This document shows, in pieces, positions 53,061 to 63,543 of a stretch of DNA of 64,000 nt. How positions within the stretch are numbered: position 1 is the stretch's first letter; each line of letters begins with the position of its first letter. The notes under the pieces were generated by a model. The model made no database searches. It had not been told where the DNA came from and saw nothing but the letters and a program-made list of their open reading frames with translations. The position numbers and the translations under genes were made by a program. Origin of the DNA: Tabrizicola_A sp964393035 (GTDB lineage: Bacteria > Pseudomonadota > Alphaproteobacteria > Rhodobacterales > Rhodobacteraceae); the NCBI GenBank assembly GCA_964393035.1, contig CAYMRX010000004.1:310001-374000 (forward strand). Reading direction: 5' to 3'.

Positions 53061-53648
53061 ATGTCTGATCCGATCGAGGTTCTGGATTTCTGGTTGGGCG
53101 AGGTTGGCCCCGCGGGTTGGTATGCCGGGGGCGAGGTGCTGGATCTGGAATGCCGGATGCACTTTGGCGATCTGTGGCAGGCGGCCCATGACGGCGGGCT
53201 GGAGCATTGGGTCGATGGTCCGGCGGGCACCTTGGCCTATCTGGTGATCTGCGATCAATTGGCCCGCAACATGTATCGCGGCACCGCCAAAGCTTTTGCC
53301 ACCGATGGCAGGGCCTTGGCTGCGGCGCGGATTGCGGTTGCGGAAGGCTGGGATCTGGCCGCGCCGGAACCCGAGCGGCAGTTTTTCTACATGCCCTTTG
53401 AACATTCGGAAAACCCCGAAGATCAGGCGCTTGCGGTGCAGTTGTTGACCGAGCGGCTGTCCTCTGATCCCGAGATGGCCCTGCATGCCCGTGCGCATCA
53501 GGCCATCATTGCCCGCTTTGGCCGCTTTCCCTTCCGCAATGCGGCTTTGGGGCGGGCCTCGACGCCGGAGGAGGCGATGTTTCTGGTGGAAGGTGGCTAT
53601 ATGGCCGAGGTCAATCGGCTGCGCGCCAGCCATGCAGCCAGCGCATAG
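53061..53648 (+). CDS. DUF924 family protein
   Basis: This 195-residue protein matches DUF924 with IEVLDFWLGEVGP at the start, the LVICDQLARNMYRGTAKAFA core near residue 62 and QFFYMPFEHSENPEDQALAV near residue 106. The fold is helical and TPR-like; no function is known. It lies between an MFS gene and lpdA, a common Rhodobacteraceae order. Confidence 0.9.
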   Translation: MSDPIEVLDFWLGEVGPAGWYAGGEVLDLECRMHFGDLWQAAHDGGLEHWVDGPAGTLAYLVICDQLARNMYRGTAKAFATDGRALAAARIAVAEGWDLAAPEPERQFFYMPFEHSENPEDQALAVQLLTERLSSDPEMALHARAHQAIIARFGRFPFRNAALGRASTPEEAMFLVEGGYMAEVNRLRASHAASA

Positions 53649-53724
53649 AGGGCGGGCGTCAAGAATGTTGCTCGGTTAAATTGGATAGTTTAATGGCAAA
53701 CTACTTTTTCTGAGGGAGGGAAAG

Positions 53725-55122
53725 ATGGCGGGCCAAAACTTTGATGTGGTGGTGATCGGGGCAGGACCGGGGGGCTATGTGGCCGCCATTCGGGCCGCGC
53801 AACTGGGCCAGAAAGTCGCCATTGTGGAGCGCGAGAATCTGGGCGGCATCTGCCTGAACTGGGGCTGCATCCCGACCAAGGCGCTTCTGCGCTCGGCCGA
53901 GGTGTTCCACCTGATGCACCGCGCCAAGGAATTCGGCCTGAAGGTGGAAGGCGCCTCCTATGACCTTGACGCCGTGGTGGCCCGCTCGCGCGGGGTGGCC
54001 AAACAGCTTTCGGGCGGCATTGGCCATCTGATGAAGAAGAACAAGGTGACCGTCTTCATGGGCGCCGCAACCCTGCCCAAACCGGGGGTTGTCTCGGTGA
54101 AAACCGACATGGGCGTTGAGGAATTGACCGCCAAGGCGATCATTCTGGCCACCGGGGCGCGGGCGCGCGAATTGCCGGGGCTGGAGGCGGATGGCGATCT
54201 TGTCTGGACCTATCGCCATGCCCTGCAACCCAAGCGCATGCCGAAAAAGCTGCTGGTCATCGGATCTGGCGCCATTGGAATTGAATTTGCAAGCTTCTTC
54301 AACACTTTGGGCGCCGATGTTACGGTTTGCGAGGTGATGGACCGCGTGCTGCCGGTGGAAGATGCCGAGGTCAGCGCATTCGCCAAGAAAGCCTTTGTGA
54401 AACAGGGCATGAAGATCTTGGAAAAGACCACCGTCAAGAAACTGGACCGCAAGCCAGGGGTGGGTGTCACTGCGCATCTGGAAGATGCAAAAGGCACGGT
54501 AACCGCTGAATTTGACACGGTTATCTCGGCTGTTGGCATTGTCGGCAACGTGGAAAACCTCGGGCTTGAGGCGCTTGGCGTCAAGATCGACCGCACCCAT
54601 GTGGTCACGGATGAATTCTGCCGCACCGGGGTTCCGGGGCTTTATGCCATTGGCGACATCGCCGGCGCACCGTGGCTGGCGCATAAGGCGAGCCATGAGG
54701 GCGTGATGGTGGCCGAGCTGATCGCGGGCGGGCATCCGCATCCGATCAAGCCCGGCTCGATCGCCGGTTGCACCTATTGCCATCCGCAGGTCGCCTCGGT
54801 CGGCATGACGGAGACCCGCGCCAAAGAGGCGGGGCATGAGGTGAAGGTGGGCCGTTTCCCCTTTATCGGCAATGGCAAGGCGATTGCGCTTGGCGAGGCC
54901 GAGGGCTTCATCAAGACGGTATTTGACGCCAAGACCGGGGAATTGTTGGGCGCGCATATGATCGGCGCCGAGGTGACGGAGTTGATCCAAGGCTATGTCA
55001 TCGGCCGTTCGCTGGAGACGACCGAGGAAGACCTGATGAACACCGTCTTCCCGCATCCGACCCTTTCGGAAATGATGCACGAGGCGGTGCTGGACGCCTA
55101 TGGCCGGGCCTTGCATATCTGA
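53725..55122 (+). CDS. lpdA: dihydrolipoyl dehydrogenase
   Basis: The E3 enzyme reoxidises lipoamide in pyruvate, 2-oxoglutarate or glycine-cleavage complexes. The 465-residue protein has the FAD motif VIGAGPGGYVAAIRAAQ, the redox pair Cys43/Cys48 (GGICLNWGCIP), the NAD motif VIGSGAIGIEFASFF near residue 180 and the catalytic His-Glu pair in HPTLSEMMHEAV near residue 445. No E1 or E2 gene adjoins, so the partner complex cannot be named. GAGGGAGGG precedes the ATG. Confidence 0.96.
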   Translation: MAGQNFDVVVIGAGPGGYVAAIRAAQLGQKVAIVERENLGGICLNWGCIPTKALLRSAEVFHLMHRAKEFGLKVEGASYDLDAVVARSRGVAKQLSGGIGHLMKKNKVTVFMGAATLPKPGVVSVKTDMGVEELTAKAIILATGARARELPGLEADGDLVWTYRHALQPKRMPKKLLVIGSGAIGIEFASFFNTLGADVTVCEVMDRVLPVEDAEVSAFAKKAFVKQGMKILEKTTVKKLDRKPGVGVTAHLEDAKGTVTAEFDTVISAVGIVGNVENLGLEALGVKIDRTHVVTDEFCRTGVPGLYAIGDIAGAPWLAHKASHEGVMVAELIAGGHPHPIKPGSIAGCTYCHPQVASVGMTETRAKEAGHEVKVGRFPFIGNGKAIALGEAEGFIKTVFDAKTGELLGAHMIGAEVTELIQGYVIGRSLETTEEDLMNTVFPHPTLSEMMHEAVLDAYGRALHI

Positions 55123-55142
55123 GCGCGATAGATATCTCTGCA

Positions 55143-55180
55143 AGAAATCAGGGGGGCTGACGGCCCCCCGTTGCATTTCT
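55143..55180 (+). terminator. hairpin after lpdA
   Basis: GGGGGGC (55151-55157) pairs with GCCCCCC (55163-55169) around TGACG, with an outer AGAAAT/ATTTCT pairing (55143-55148 and 55175-55180). It lies between lpdA and the following MFS gene, just ahead of its AAAGGA site. Confidence 0.55.
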
Positions 55181-55197
55181 GGCCAAAGGAATCCGCC

Positions 55198-56370
55198 ATG
55201 CGCGCTGCCTTGACGATTTTTGCCATCTGGGCGGCGGGGCTTGGGGCGGCAGCGCAATTTGGCAAGATGTCGGTGGCTTATCCGGCGCTTGAAGGCATTT
55301 ACGCGCAGCAAGCCGGCATTGGTATCGGCATCATGCTGTCGATTGTCGGCACCATCGGGTTGATTTTCGGCACCACGGCGGGGCTGTTCGTCGCGCGGAT
55401 CGGCCCAAGACGGGCGATTGTCGCGGCTATGGCTTTGGGGGCGGCGGTCAGTGCCGTACAGACATGGTTCCCGCCCTATCCGGTGATGTTGGTGACGCGG
55501 GTGCTGGAAGGGGCCTCGCATCTGGCGATTGTCGTGGTCGGGCCAACGGCGATTGCGGGCCTGGCCTCGGGGCGCGGGCAGGGGGCGGCGATGACGCTCT
55601 GGTCTTCCTTCTTTGGCGTGACATATGCGGTGTTGTTCTGGGTCGGGCCCGGGCTTTTGGCGAACCATGGGCCGGGCCTGTTGTTTGGCCTGCATGCCGG
55701 GTGGATGGCCATGCTGGCGCTGATCCTTTGGCTTTTGCTGCCCGCGGATGAGAAAACAAAGCCCGCCCCGGCGATGGGATCGCTGATCGGCGCGCATCGG
55801 GCGATCTATGCCTCGCCCTTCCTTGCCGCCCCGGCGATGGGCTTTGTCTGCTATACGGTCACATATGTCGCGGTATTGACGCTTTTGCCTGCACAAATGG
55901 GCGATATGGGGGGATTTATCGGCGTCGCCATGCCGCTTGTGTCCATTGCGGTGTCCCTGACGCTGGGCGTCTGGTTGCTGGGGCGGATGGCGGCCGTGCA
56001 GCTGGTGCAGGCGGGCTTTGCCGCGGCCATCCTCGCCGCGTTTGGGCTGTGGCTGGCTTGGGGTGGGGCTTTGGCGGTGGGATTTGCGCTTGGCCTCGCC
56101 GCCAGCCTTGGCATCGTGCAAGGCGCGAGTTTCGCGGCCTTGGCCCAGTTGAACCCCGAAGCCGAAGATCGCGCCAAGGCGGCCGGAGCGATTGCGCAAT
56201 TGGGCAATCTGGGCACCACAGCGGGCACGCCACTTTTGGTTTGGGCGATGGAACAGGCCGGTCACACCGGCCTTGCCCTGTTTCTGATCGGCTTTTCAAT
56301 GCTGGGAATTGTGATCCATGCCGCGCAACACCGGCGGCGGATCAGCGTTGAACCGCGCCCCCTGCGCTGA
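55198..56370 (+). CDS. MFS transporter (CynX/NimT-like)
   Basis: This 390-residue protein has about twelve hydrophobic segments and the motif GLFVARIGPRRAIVAAMALG near residue 63. The general layout fits CynX/NimT-type exporters, with no substrate signal. AAAGGA lies 8 bases before the ATG at 55198. Its last 29 bases overlap the convergent rhodanese gene. Confidence 0.85.
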   Translation: MRAALTIFAIWAAGLGAAAQFGKMSVAYPALEGIYAQQAGIGIGIMLSIVGTIGLIFGTTAGLFVARIGPRRAIVAAMALGAAVSAVQTWFPPYPVMLVTRVLEGASHLAIVVVGPTAIAGLASGRGQGAAMTLWSSFFGVTYAVLFWVGPGLLANHGPGLLFGLHAGWMAMLALILWLLLPADEKTKPAPAMGSLIGAHRAIYASPFLAAPAMGFVCYTVTYVAVLTLLPAQMGDMGGFIGVAMPLVSIAVSLTLGVWLLGRMAAVQLVQAGFAAAILAAFGLWLAWGGALAVGFALGLAASLGIVQGASFAALAQLNPEAEDRAKAAGAIAQLGNLGTTAGTPLLVWAMEQAGHTGLALFLIGFSMLGIVIHAAQHRRRISVEPRPLR

Positions 56371-56695
56371 CCCAATCGCCAAAGCCGCCGATGTTATGGG
56401 CGGTATAGCCCATGCGCTCCAACACCTGCGCCGCTTGCCCGGCGCGGCCGCCGACGGCACAGAACACCGCCACGGGCTTTGTCGGGTCCAGCCGCGCATC
56501 ATGGTCGGGGCCTTGCGCATTGGCCTTCAGCGGCACCAAGGACAGCGGGATATGCACCCCGCCCTTGGCCGTGCCCGAGACGGCGATTTCCCCCGCCTCG
56601 CGCACATCAAGCAGCGTGACTTCCCCCTTGGCCGCCAGTGCGACGGCATCGGCCGCAGTGAAGCGCGGGGCGGAAGAACCAAAGATTTTGAACAT
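56342..56695 (-). CDS. single-domain rhodanese-like protein
   Basis: Rhodaneses move sulfane sulfur. The 117-residue protein consists of one rhodanese domain: TLLDVREAGEIAVSG near residue 33, HIPLSLVPL near 49, and the active loop CAVGGRAGQAAQVLERMGY near residue 78 with the catalytic Cys and the CxxGxR-type Arg. No signal peptide is seen, so it is cytoplasmic. It converges with and overlaps the MFS gene by 29 bases. Confidence 0.92.
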   Translation of the reverse strand: MFKIFGSSAPRFTAADAVALAAKGEVTLLDVREAGEIAVSGTAKGGVHIPLSLVPLKANAQGPDHDARLDPTKPVAVFCAVGGRAGQAAQVLERMGYTAHNIGGFGDWVSAGGAVQR

Positions 56696-56847
56696 GGGGA
56701 AAGCCTTTCGGGCAGGGTTTTCGCAAACATATTCCTGGCCTGGAATTTGTAAAGCCCTAGGCGGCAGGGTTCACCCTATGTTCACATTTTCTGGTTGGAA
56801 AGCGGGGCAATTCCTCCTACATCTGGGCGGGTCTGGTGGGGTGCAAC

Positions 56848-59706
<2,859 letters not shown>

Positions 59707-59725
59707 GGGGGGCGTTCTGGCCGCT

Positions 59726-59750
59726 CCTGATTTTTCGCCGAAAAATCAGG
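59726..59750. terminator. AT-core palindrome after uvrA
   Basis: CCTGATTTTTCG (59726-59737) and CGAAAAATCAGG (59739-59750) form a perfect 12-bp stem with a one-base centre, 20 bases past the uvrA stop. Similar in design to 22289-22311. No external U-tract. The rest of 59751-59976 shows no recognisable gene. Confidence 0.5.
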
Positions 59751-59976
59751 CCCGTTTCATCCTGCAGGTTGAAATCCGAAAGAATCGGCACCGTCTTGTT
59801 TGCTTATTTGGCTTGGAAATTCCGGCATGTGTTCAGCCAATGCCAAGGTGGGCATCAGCGCAGGCCCCGGCACCTTGGCCGCGTTAACCTTTACGGCCGT
59901 TACCTTGGCATCAACGTGGTGGCGATCTTCGCCTCCCCGCCCTTTTGTTGCGTATCGGGTCAGGCCTTATCGAATC

Positions 59977-60390
59977 TCAGGCATTGAACAGGGCGGCAAT
60001 CTCGGTCTGTTTCAGACCCAACAGCGCCAGCGCCTGATCTTCCCGCTCCACCACCCGGACCAGAACCTGATCCAGCCCATCCCAGCTTTTGCGTGCCATA
60101 TTGGCCAATTGCTGTGCCGCCCGATGCGGGGCGTAAAACACCACGATCCTTTCGCCGCGCTTTGGCAAAAGGTCTTCGGCCATGCGGGCCTGCGTTTGCA
60201 TGAGGGCAGGAAAATTCCGCTCCACCCCGGTGACGCCAGACAGATCACAAAGCTGCCGCATGGTGTCGTGGTGGTCGGGATGGCGGGCGACGGCGGCCAC
60301 GGCCGCCAAAGACTCAGCAAGAGTGACCTGTCCCGAATAGGCGAAAATCGCGAGATTGAGCCGGGGCAGGACTTGATACTGAACAGACAT
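59977..60390 (-). CDS. hypothetical protein, STAS-like size
   Basis: I do not recognise this 137-residue protein. It begins MSVQYQVLPRLNLAIFAYSG and alternates beta-like and helical stretches (VVFYAPHRAAQQLANMARKSW near residue 85), a layout compatible with a STAS/SpoIIAA-like or PAS-associated fold, which is only a guess. No signal peptide or membrane segment is visible. ATG 60390 is used; a TTG five codons upstream is possible. No good ribosome site is visible. It lies between uvrA and mmsA, transcribed opposite to uvrA. Confidence 0.65.
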   Translation of the reverse strand: MSVQYQVLPRLNLAIFAYSGQVTLAESLAAVAAVARHPDHHDTMRQLCDLSGVTGVERNFPALMQTQARMAEDLLPKRGERIVVFYAPHRAAQQLANMARKSWDGLDQVLVRVVEREDQALALLGLKQTEIAALFNA

Positions 60391-60438
60391 GGGGTTGCGC
60401 CACAATCAGACTATGAAGCCTGACAACAGCACAACCCC

Positions 60439-60466
60439 GGTCCGCAATCAATGGTCCGCAATCAAT
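60439..60466. repeat. perfect 14-bp tandem duplication over the mmsA stop
   Basis: GGTCCGCAATCAAT occurs twice in direct succession (60439-60452 and 60453-60466); the mmsA stop codon lies at 60462-60464 in the second copy. Confidence 0.9.
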
Positions 60467-61961
60467 CCAATTGCTTGAAGTTGAGCGAAGCGCCTTCCTT
60501 GATGCCCGAGAACCAGCGCGCGGTGACGGTTTTGGTCTTGGTATAGAAGCGGAAGGCGTCGGGGCCGTATTGATTCAGATCGCCAAAGGCCGATTTCTTC
60601 CAGCCGCCGAAGGAGTAGTAGGACAAGGGCACCGGGATCGGGAAGTTGATGCCCACCATGCCGACATTGACGCGGGAGGCGAAATCGCGCGCGGTGTCGC
60701 CATCGGCGGTGAAGATCGCCGTGCCGTTGCCGTATTCGTTGTCCATCACCAGCTTCAGCGCGTCTTCATAGCTGTCCTTGCGGACGGTCGAGAGGACCGG
60801 GCCGAAGATTTCCTGTTTGTAGATGTCCATCTCGGGGGTCACACGGTCAAATAGGGTCGGGCCGACGAAGAAGCCGTTCTCATAGCCTTGAATTTTGATC
60901 CCGCGACCATCAACGACGAGTTCCGCCCCCTGAGCTTCGCCCGAACCGATCAGCCCGTTGATCCGGTCGCGCGCCTGCGCGGTGATGACAGGGCCAAAGT
61001 CCACGTCCTCGCCCGCGGTATAGGGACCGACCTTCAGCTTTTCGATGCGGGAAACCAGCTTGCCCACCAGCGCATCGGCGGTTTTCTCGCCGACCGGCAC
61101 CGCGACCGAGATTGCCATGCAGCGTTCGCCTGCCGCGCCAAAACCGGCGCCCACCAGCGCATCGGCGGCCTTGTCGAGATCGGCGTCGGGCATGATGATC
61201 ATGTGGTTCTTGGCGCCGCCAAAGCACTGGGCGCGCTTGCCGTTGGCCGCAGCGCGGCCATAGATATACTGCGCGATCGGGGTCGATCCGACAAAGCCGA
61301 CACCCTGAATGGTTTCATGGTCCAGAATACCGTCAACGATTTCCTTGTCGCCGTTCACCACCTGCAACACGCCATCCGGCAGCCCGGCCTCTTTCAGAAG
61401 CTCGGCCAGGAACAGCGAGGTCGAGGGCACGCGCTCGGACGGTTTCAGGATCATCGCATTGCCGCAAGCCAGCGCCGGGCCCATTTTCCACAAGGGGATC
61501 ATGGCCGGGAAGTTGAAGGGCGTGATGCCCGCCACGACGCCAAGCGCCTGACGCATGGCATAGATGTCGATGCCCGGTCCGGCGTTGTCGGTCATCTCGC
61601 CTTTCAGGAAGGCGGGCGCGCCCATGCAGACCTCGATCACCTCAAGGCCGCGCTGCACATCGCCGCGGGCGTCGGGCAGGGTCTTGCCATGCTCGACGCT
61701 GACGAGTTCCGCCAGCTTGTCCATATGCTTGTTGATAAGCGCGCCAAAGGCCATCATCACCCGCGCGCGGCGCTGGGGGTTGGTGGCGGCCCAGCCGACT
61801 TGCGCCTTGGCAGCGTCGGCAATGGCGGCGTTCAACTCGGCCACGGTGGCCAGCGCAACCTTGGCCTGCACCTCGCCGGTGGCGGGGTTCATGATGTCGG
61901 CAAAGCGGCCCGAAGTGCCTGCAACCAGCTTGCCGTTGATCCAGTGACCGATCTCTTTCAT
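60462..61961 (-). CDS. mmsA: CoA-acylating methylmalonate-semialdehyde dehydrogenase
   Basis: MmsA converts methylmalonate or malonate semialdehyde to propionyl- or acetyl-CoA in valine and inositol breakdown. The 499-residue protein starts MKEIGHWINGKLVAG, has the NAD-binding FVGSTPIAQYIYGRAA near residue 228, the catalytic Cys near 277 in AAGERCMAISVAVPVG, and the family-specific NEYGNGTAIFTADG near 415. AGGAGG lies 7 bases before ATG 61961, which decides the start. It is divergent from a LysR gene that probably controls it. Confidence 0.95.
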   Translation of the reverse strand: MKEIGHWINGKLVAGTSGRFADIMNPATGEVQAKVALATVAELNAAIADAAKAQVGWAATNPQRRARVMMAFGALINKHMDKLAELVSVEHGKTLPDARGDVQRGLEVIEVCMGAPAFLKGEMTDNAGPGIDIYAMRQALGVVAGITPFNFPAMIPLWKMGPALACGNAMILKPSERVPSTSLFLAELLKEAGLPDGVLQVVNGDKEIVDGILDHETIQGVGFVGSTPIAQYIYGRAAANGKRAQCFGGAKNHMIIMPDADLDKAADALVGAGFGAAGERCMAISVAVPVGEKTADALVGKLVSRIEKLKVGPYTAGEDVDFGPVITAQARDRINGLIGSGEAQGAELVVDGRGIKIQGYENGFFVGPTLFDRVTPEMDIYKQEIFGPVLSTVRKDSYEDALKLVMDNEYGNGTAIFTADGDTARDFASRVNVGMVGINFPIPVPLSYYSFGGWKKSAFGDLNQYGPDAFRFYTKTKTVTARWFSGIKEGASLNFKQLD

Positions 61962-62026
61962 GGGGAATCCTCCTGATTTGGCCGCGAGAATAGTCTTGCG
62001 GAAATGCCGTGAAAAGCGCCAAGGTG

Positions 62027-62051
62027 GCAAAAGCGTTTTGCATTATTGCAA
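62027..62051. promoter_or_regulatory. candidate operators between mmsA and lysR
   Basis: GCAAAA-GCG-TTTTGC (62027-62041) and TTGCA-TTAT-TGCAA (62038-62051) are two overlapping inverted repeats in the 103-base divergent spacer, with LysR-type symmetry. Confidence 0.5.
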
Positions 62052-62064
62052 TATGGGGAAGCCG

Positions 62065-62967
62065 ATGGACTGGGATGATCTGCGCGTATTCCTTGCCGTG
62101 GCGCGCACGGAAAGCCTGTCGGCGGCGGGAAAGCGGCTGAAGATTGATCCGGCGACCGTCGGGCGGCGGGTGGCGCGGCTGGAGGAGGCGCTGGCGGCGC
62201 GGCTTTTCGTCAAAAGCCCACAAGGCTATGCCCTGACCGAGGCCGGCGCGCGATTGGTGCCGCAGGCCGAGGCGGCCGAGGCCGCGCTGCGCGGGGTGGG
62301 CGAGGTCACCTCTGGTCCCGAAGGACTGACCGGCCTCATCCGCATCGGCGCGCCGGATGGCTGCGCCAATTACCTGTTGCCGCAGGTCTTGGCGCGGATT
62401 TGCGATGCCAATCCGGGGTTGGAGGTGCAACTGGTGGCGCTTCCCCGTGTTTTCAACCTGTCGAAACGCGAGGCAGATATGGCCATCGGCGTCTCCCGCC
62501 CCGAAGCCGGGCGGCTGACGGTGCAAAAGCTGACCGATTACCGCCTGCATCTGGCGGCAAGCCAGCAGTATCTCGCACAGCATCCGCCGATCACCACCCG
62601 CGCCGATCTGGGCGGGCATCGGCTGGTTGGCTATATTCCCGACATGATCTTTGACAAGGAACTCGACTATCTGGCCGAACTGGGGTTGGCCGCGCCGCCC
62701 TTGGCGTCAAATTCGGTTTCGGTGCAACTGAACTTTCTGCGGGCCGGGGCCGGGGTGGGGGTGGTGCATGATTTCGCCCTGCCGTCGGCCCCCGATCTGA
62801 TGCGAATCCTGCCGCAAGACATCAGCCTGACGCGGGCCTTTTGGTTGATCCGCCATGCCGACGATGCCCGCGTGACCCGGCTGAACCGCTTTGCCGAAGC
62901 CCTCGTGCGCGAATCCCGTGCGGAAATGGCGCGGTTGGAAGCGGCCACAACCCAAGGTCACGCTTGA
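62065..62967 (+). CDS. LysR-family regulator divergent from mmsA
   Basis: This 300-residue regulator has the N-terminal winged helix (MDWDDLRVFLAVARTESLSAAG, then DPATVGRRVARLEEALAARLF) and an effector domain. GGGGA five bases before ATG 62065 favours this start over ATG 62053. By position it is a likely regulator of mmsA; the effector is unknown. It is followed by a CBS-domain gene in the same direction. Confidence 0.9.
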   Translation: MDWDDLRVFLAVARTESLSAAGKRLKIDPATVGRRVARLEEALAARLFVKSPQGYALTEAGARLVPQAEAAEAALRGVGEVTSGPEGLTGLIRIGAPDGCANYLLPQVLARICDANPGLEVQLVALPRVFNLSKREADMAIGVSRPEAGRLTVQKLTDYRLHLAASQQYLAQHPPITTRADLGGHRLVGYIPDMIFDKELDYLAELGLAAPPLASNSVSVQLNFLRAGAGVGVVHDFALPSAPDLMRILPQDISLTRAFWLIRHADDARVTRLNRFAEALVRESRAEMARLEAATTQGHA

Positions 62968-63026
62968 CAGAATCTCTGCGCGGCCCGACGCTTCCTTGGA
63001 CAACCACGCATCAATGGGAGGTGCCG

Positions 63027-63461
63027 ATGCTTGTCAGTCAGATCCTGAAATCCAAGGGCTCCGAGGGGGTTGTCACCGTGCAACCCGGTCTTTCCGTCGC
63101 TCAGGCCGCCGAGGTTCTGTCGCAAAAGAAGATCGGCGCGCTGGTGATCTCGAAAGACGGCAAGACGCTGGCCGGGATCGTTTCGGAACGCGACATCGTG
63201 CGAGAGGTCGGGCGGCGCGGCGCAACCTGTCTGAGCGACAACGTGGAAAGCATCATGACGGCCCGCGTCGTCACCTGCGTCCGCGCCGATCAGACCGATG
63301 TCGTGTTGCAGAAGATGACCGATGGCCGTTTCCGCCATATTCCGGTGATCGAGGGGGGGCAACTGGTCGGCCTGATCTCCATCGGGGATGTGGTCAAGGC
63401 CCGTCTGTCTGAGCTTTCCATGGAAAAAGACGCGCTTGAGGGCATGATCAAGGGGTTCTAA
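63027..63461 (+). CDS. tandem CBS-domain protein
   Basis: This 144-residue protein consists of two CBS domains (SVAQAAEVLSQKKIGALVIS near residue 23 and IMTARVVTCVRADQTDVVLQ near residue 77, ending IPVIEGGQLVGLISIGDVV), forming one Bateman pair that usually binds adenosyl nucleotides. No catalytic domain is attached. GGGAGGTGCCG precedes the ATG. coaD follows after 82 bases. Confidence 0.92.
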   Translation: MLVSQILKSKGSEGVVTVQPGLSVAQAAEVLSQKKIGALVISKDGKTLAGIVSERDIVREVGRRGATCLSDNVESIMTARVVTCVRADQTDVVLQKMTDGRFRHIPVIEGGQLVGLISIGDVVKARLSELSMEKDALEGMIKGF

Positions 63462-63488
63462 GCCACCGTTCCGGCGGCAAAAAAGGGC

Positions 63489-63527
63489 TTGCGCGGGCAG
63501 GCGCAATAATGTTGCGTGTCCGCGCAA
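63489..63527 (+). promoter_or_regulatory. long hairpin upstream of coaD
   Basis: TTGCGCGGGCA (63489-63499) pairs with TGTCCGCGCAA (63517-63527) with one G-U pair; inside, CGCAA (63502-63506) pairs with TTGCG (63512-63516) around TAATG, with GG bulged. The 16-bp composite stem ends 7 bases before the coaD GGGAGG site. It may terminate the CBS gene or affect coaD. Confidence 0.6.
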
Positions 63528-63543
63528 GGCTTTGGGAGGCTTC

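Noticed and set aside
53701..56265. 854-codon minus-strand open frame
   Set aside because: It runs opposite lpdA and an MFS gene, both clearly coding, and has an Arg/His/Gln-rich composition without domains.
59769..59987. 72-codon plus-strand frame after uvrA
   Set aside because: It spans the palindrome-flanked spacer, has no ribosome site, and no recognisable domain; I could not support it as a gene.
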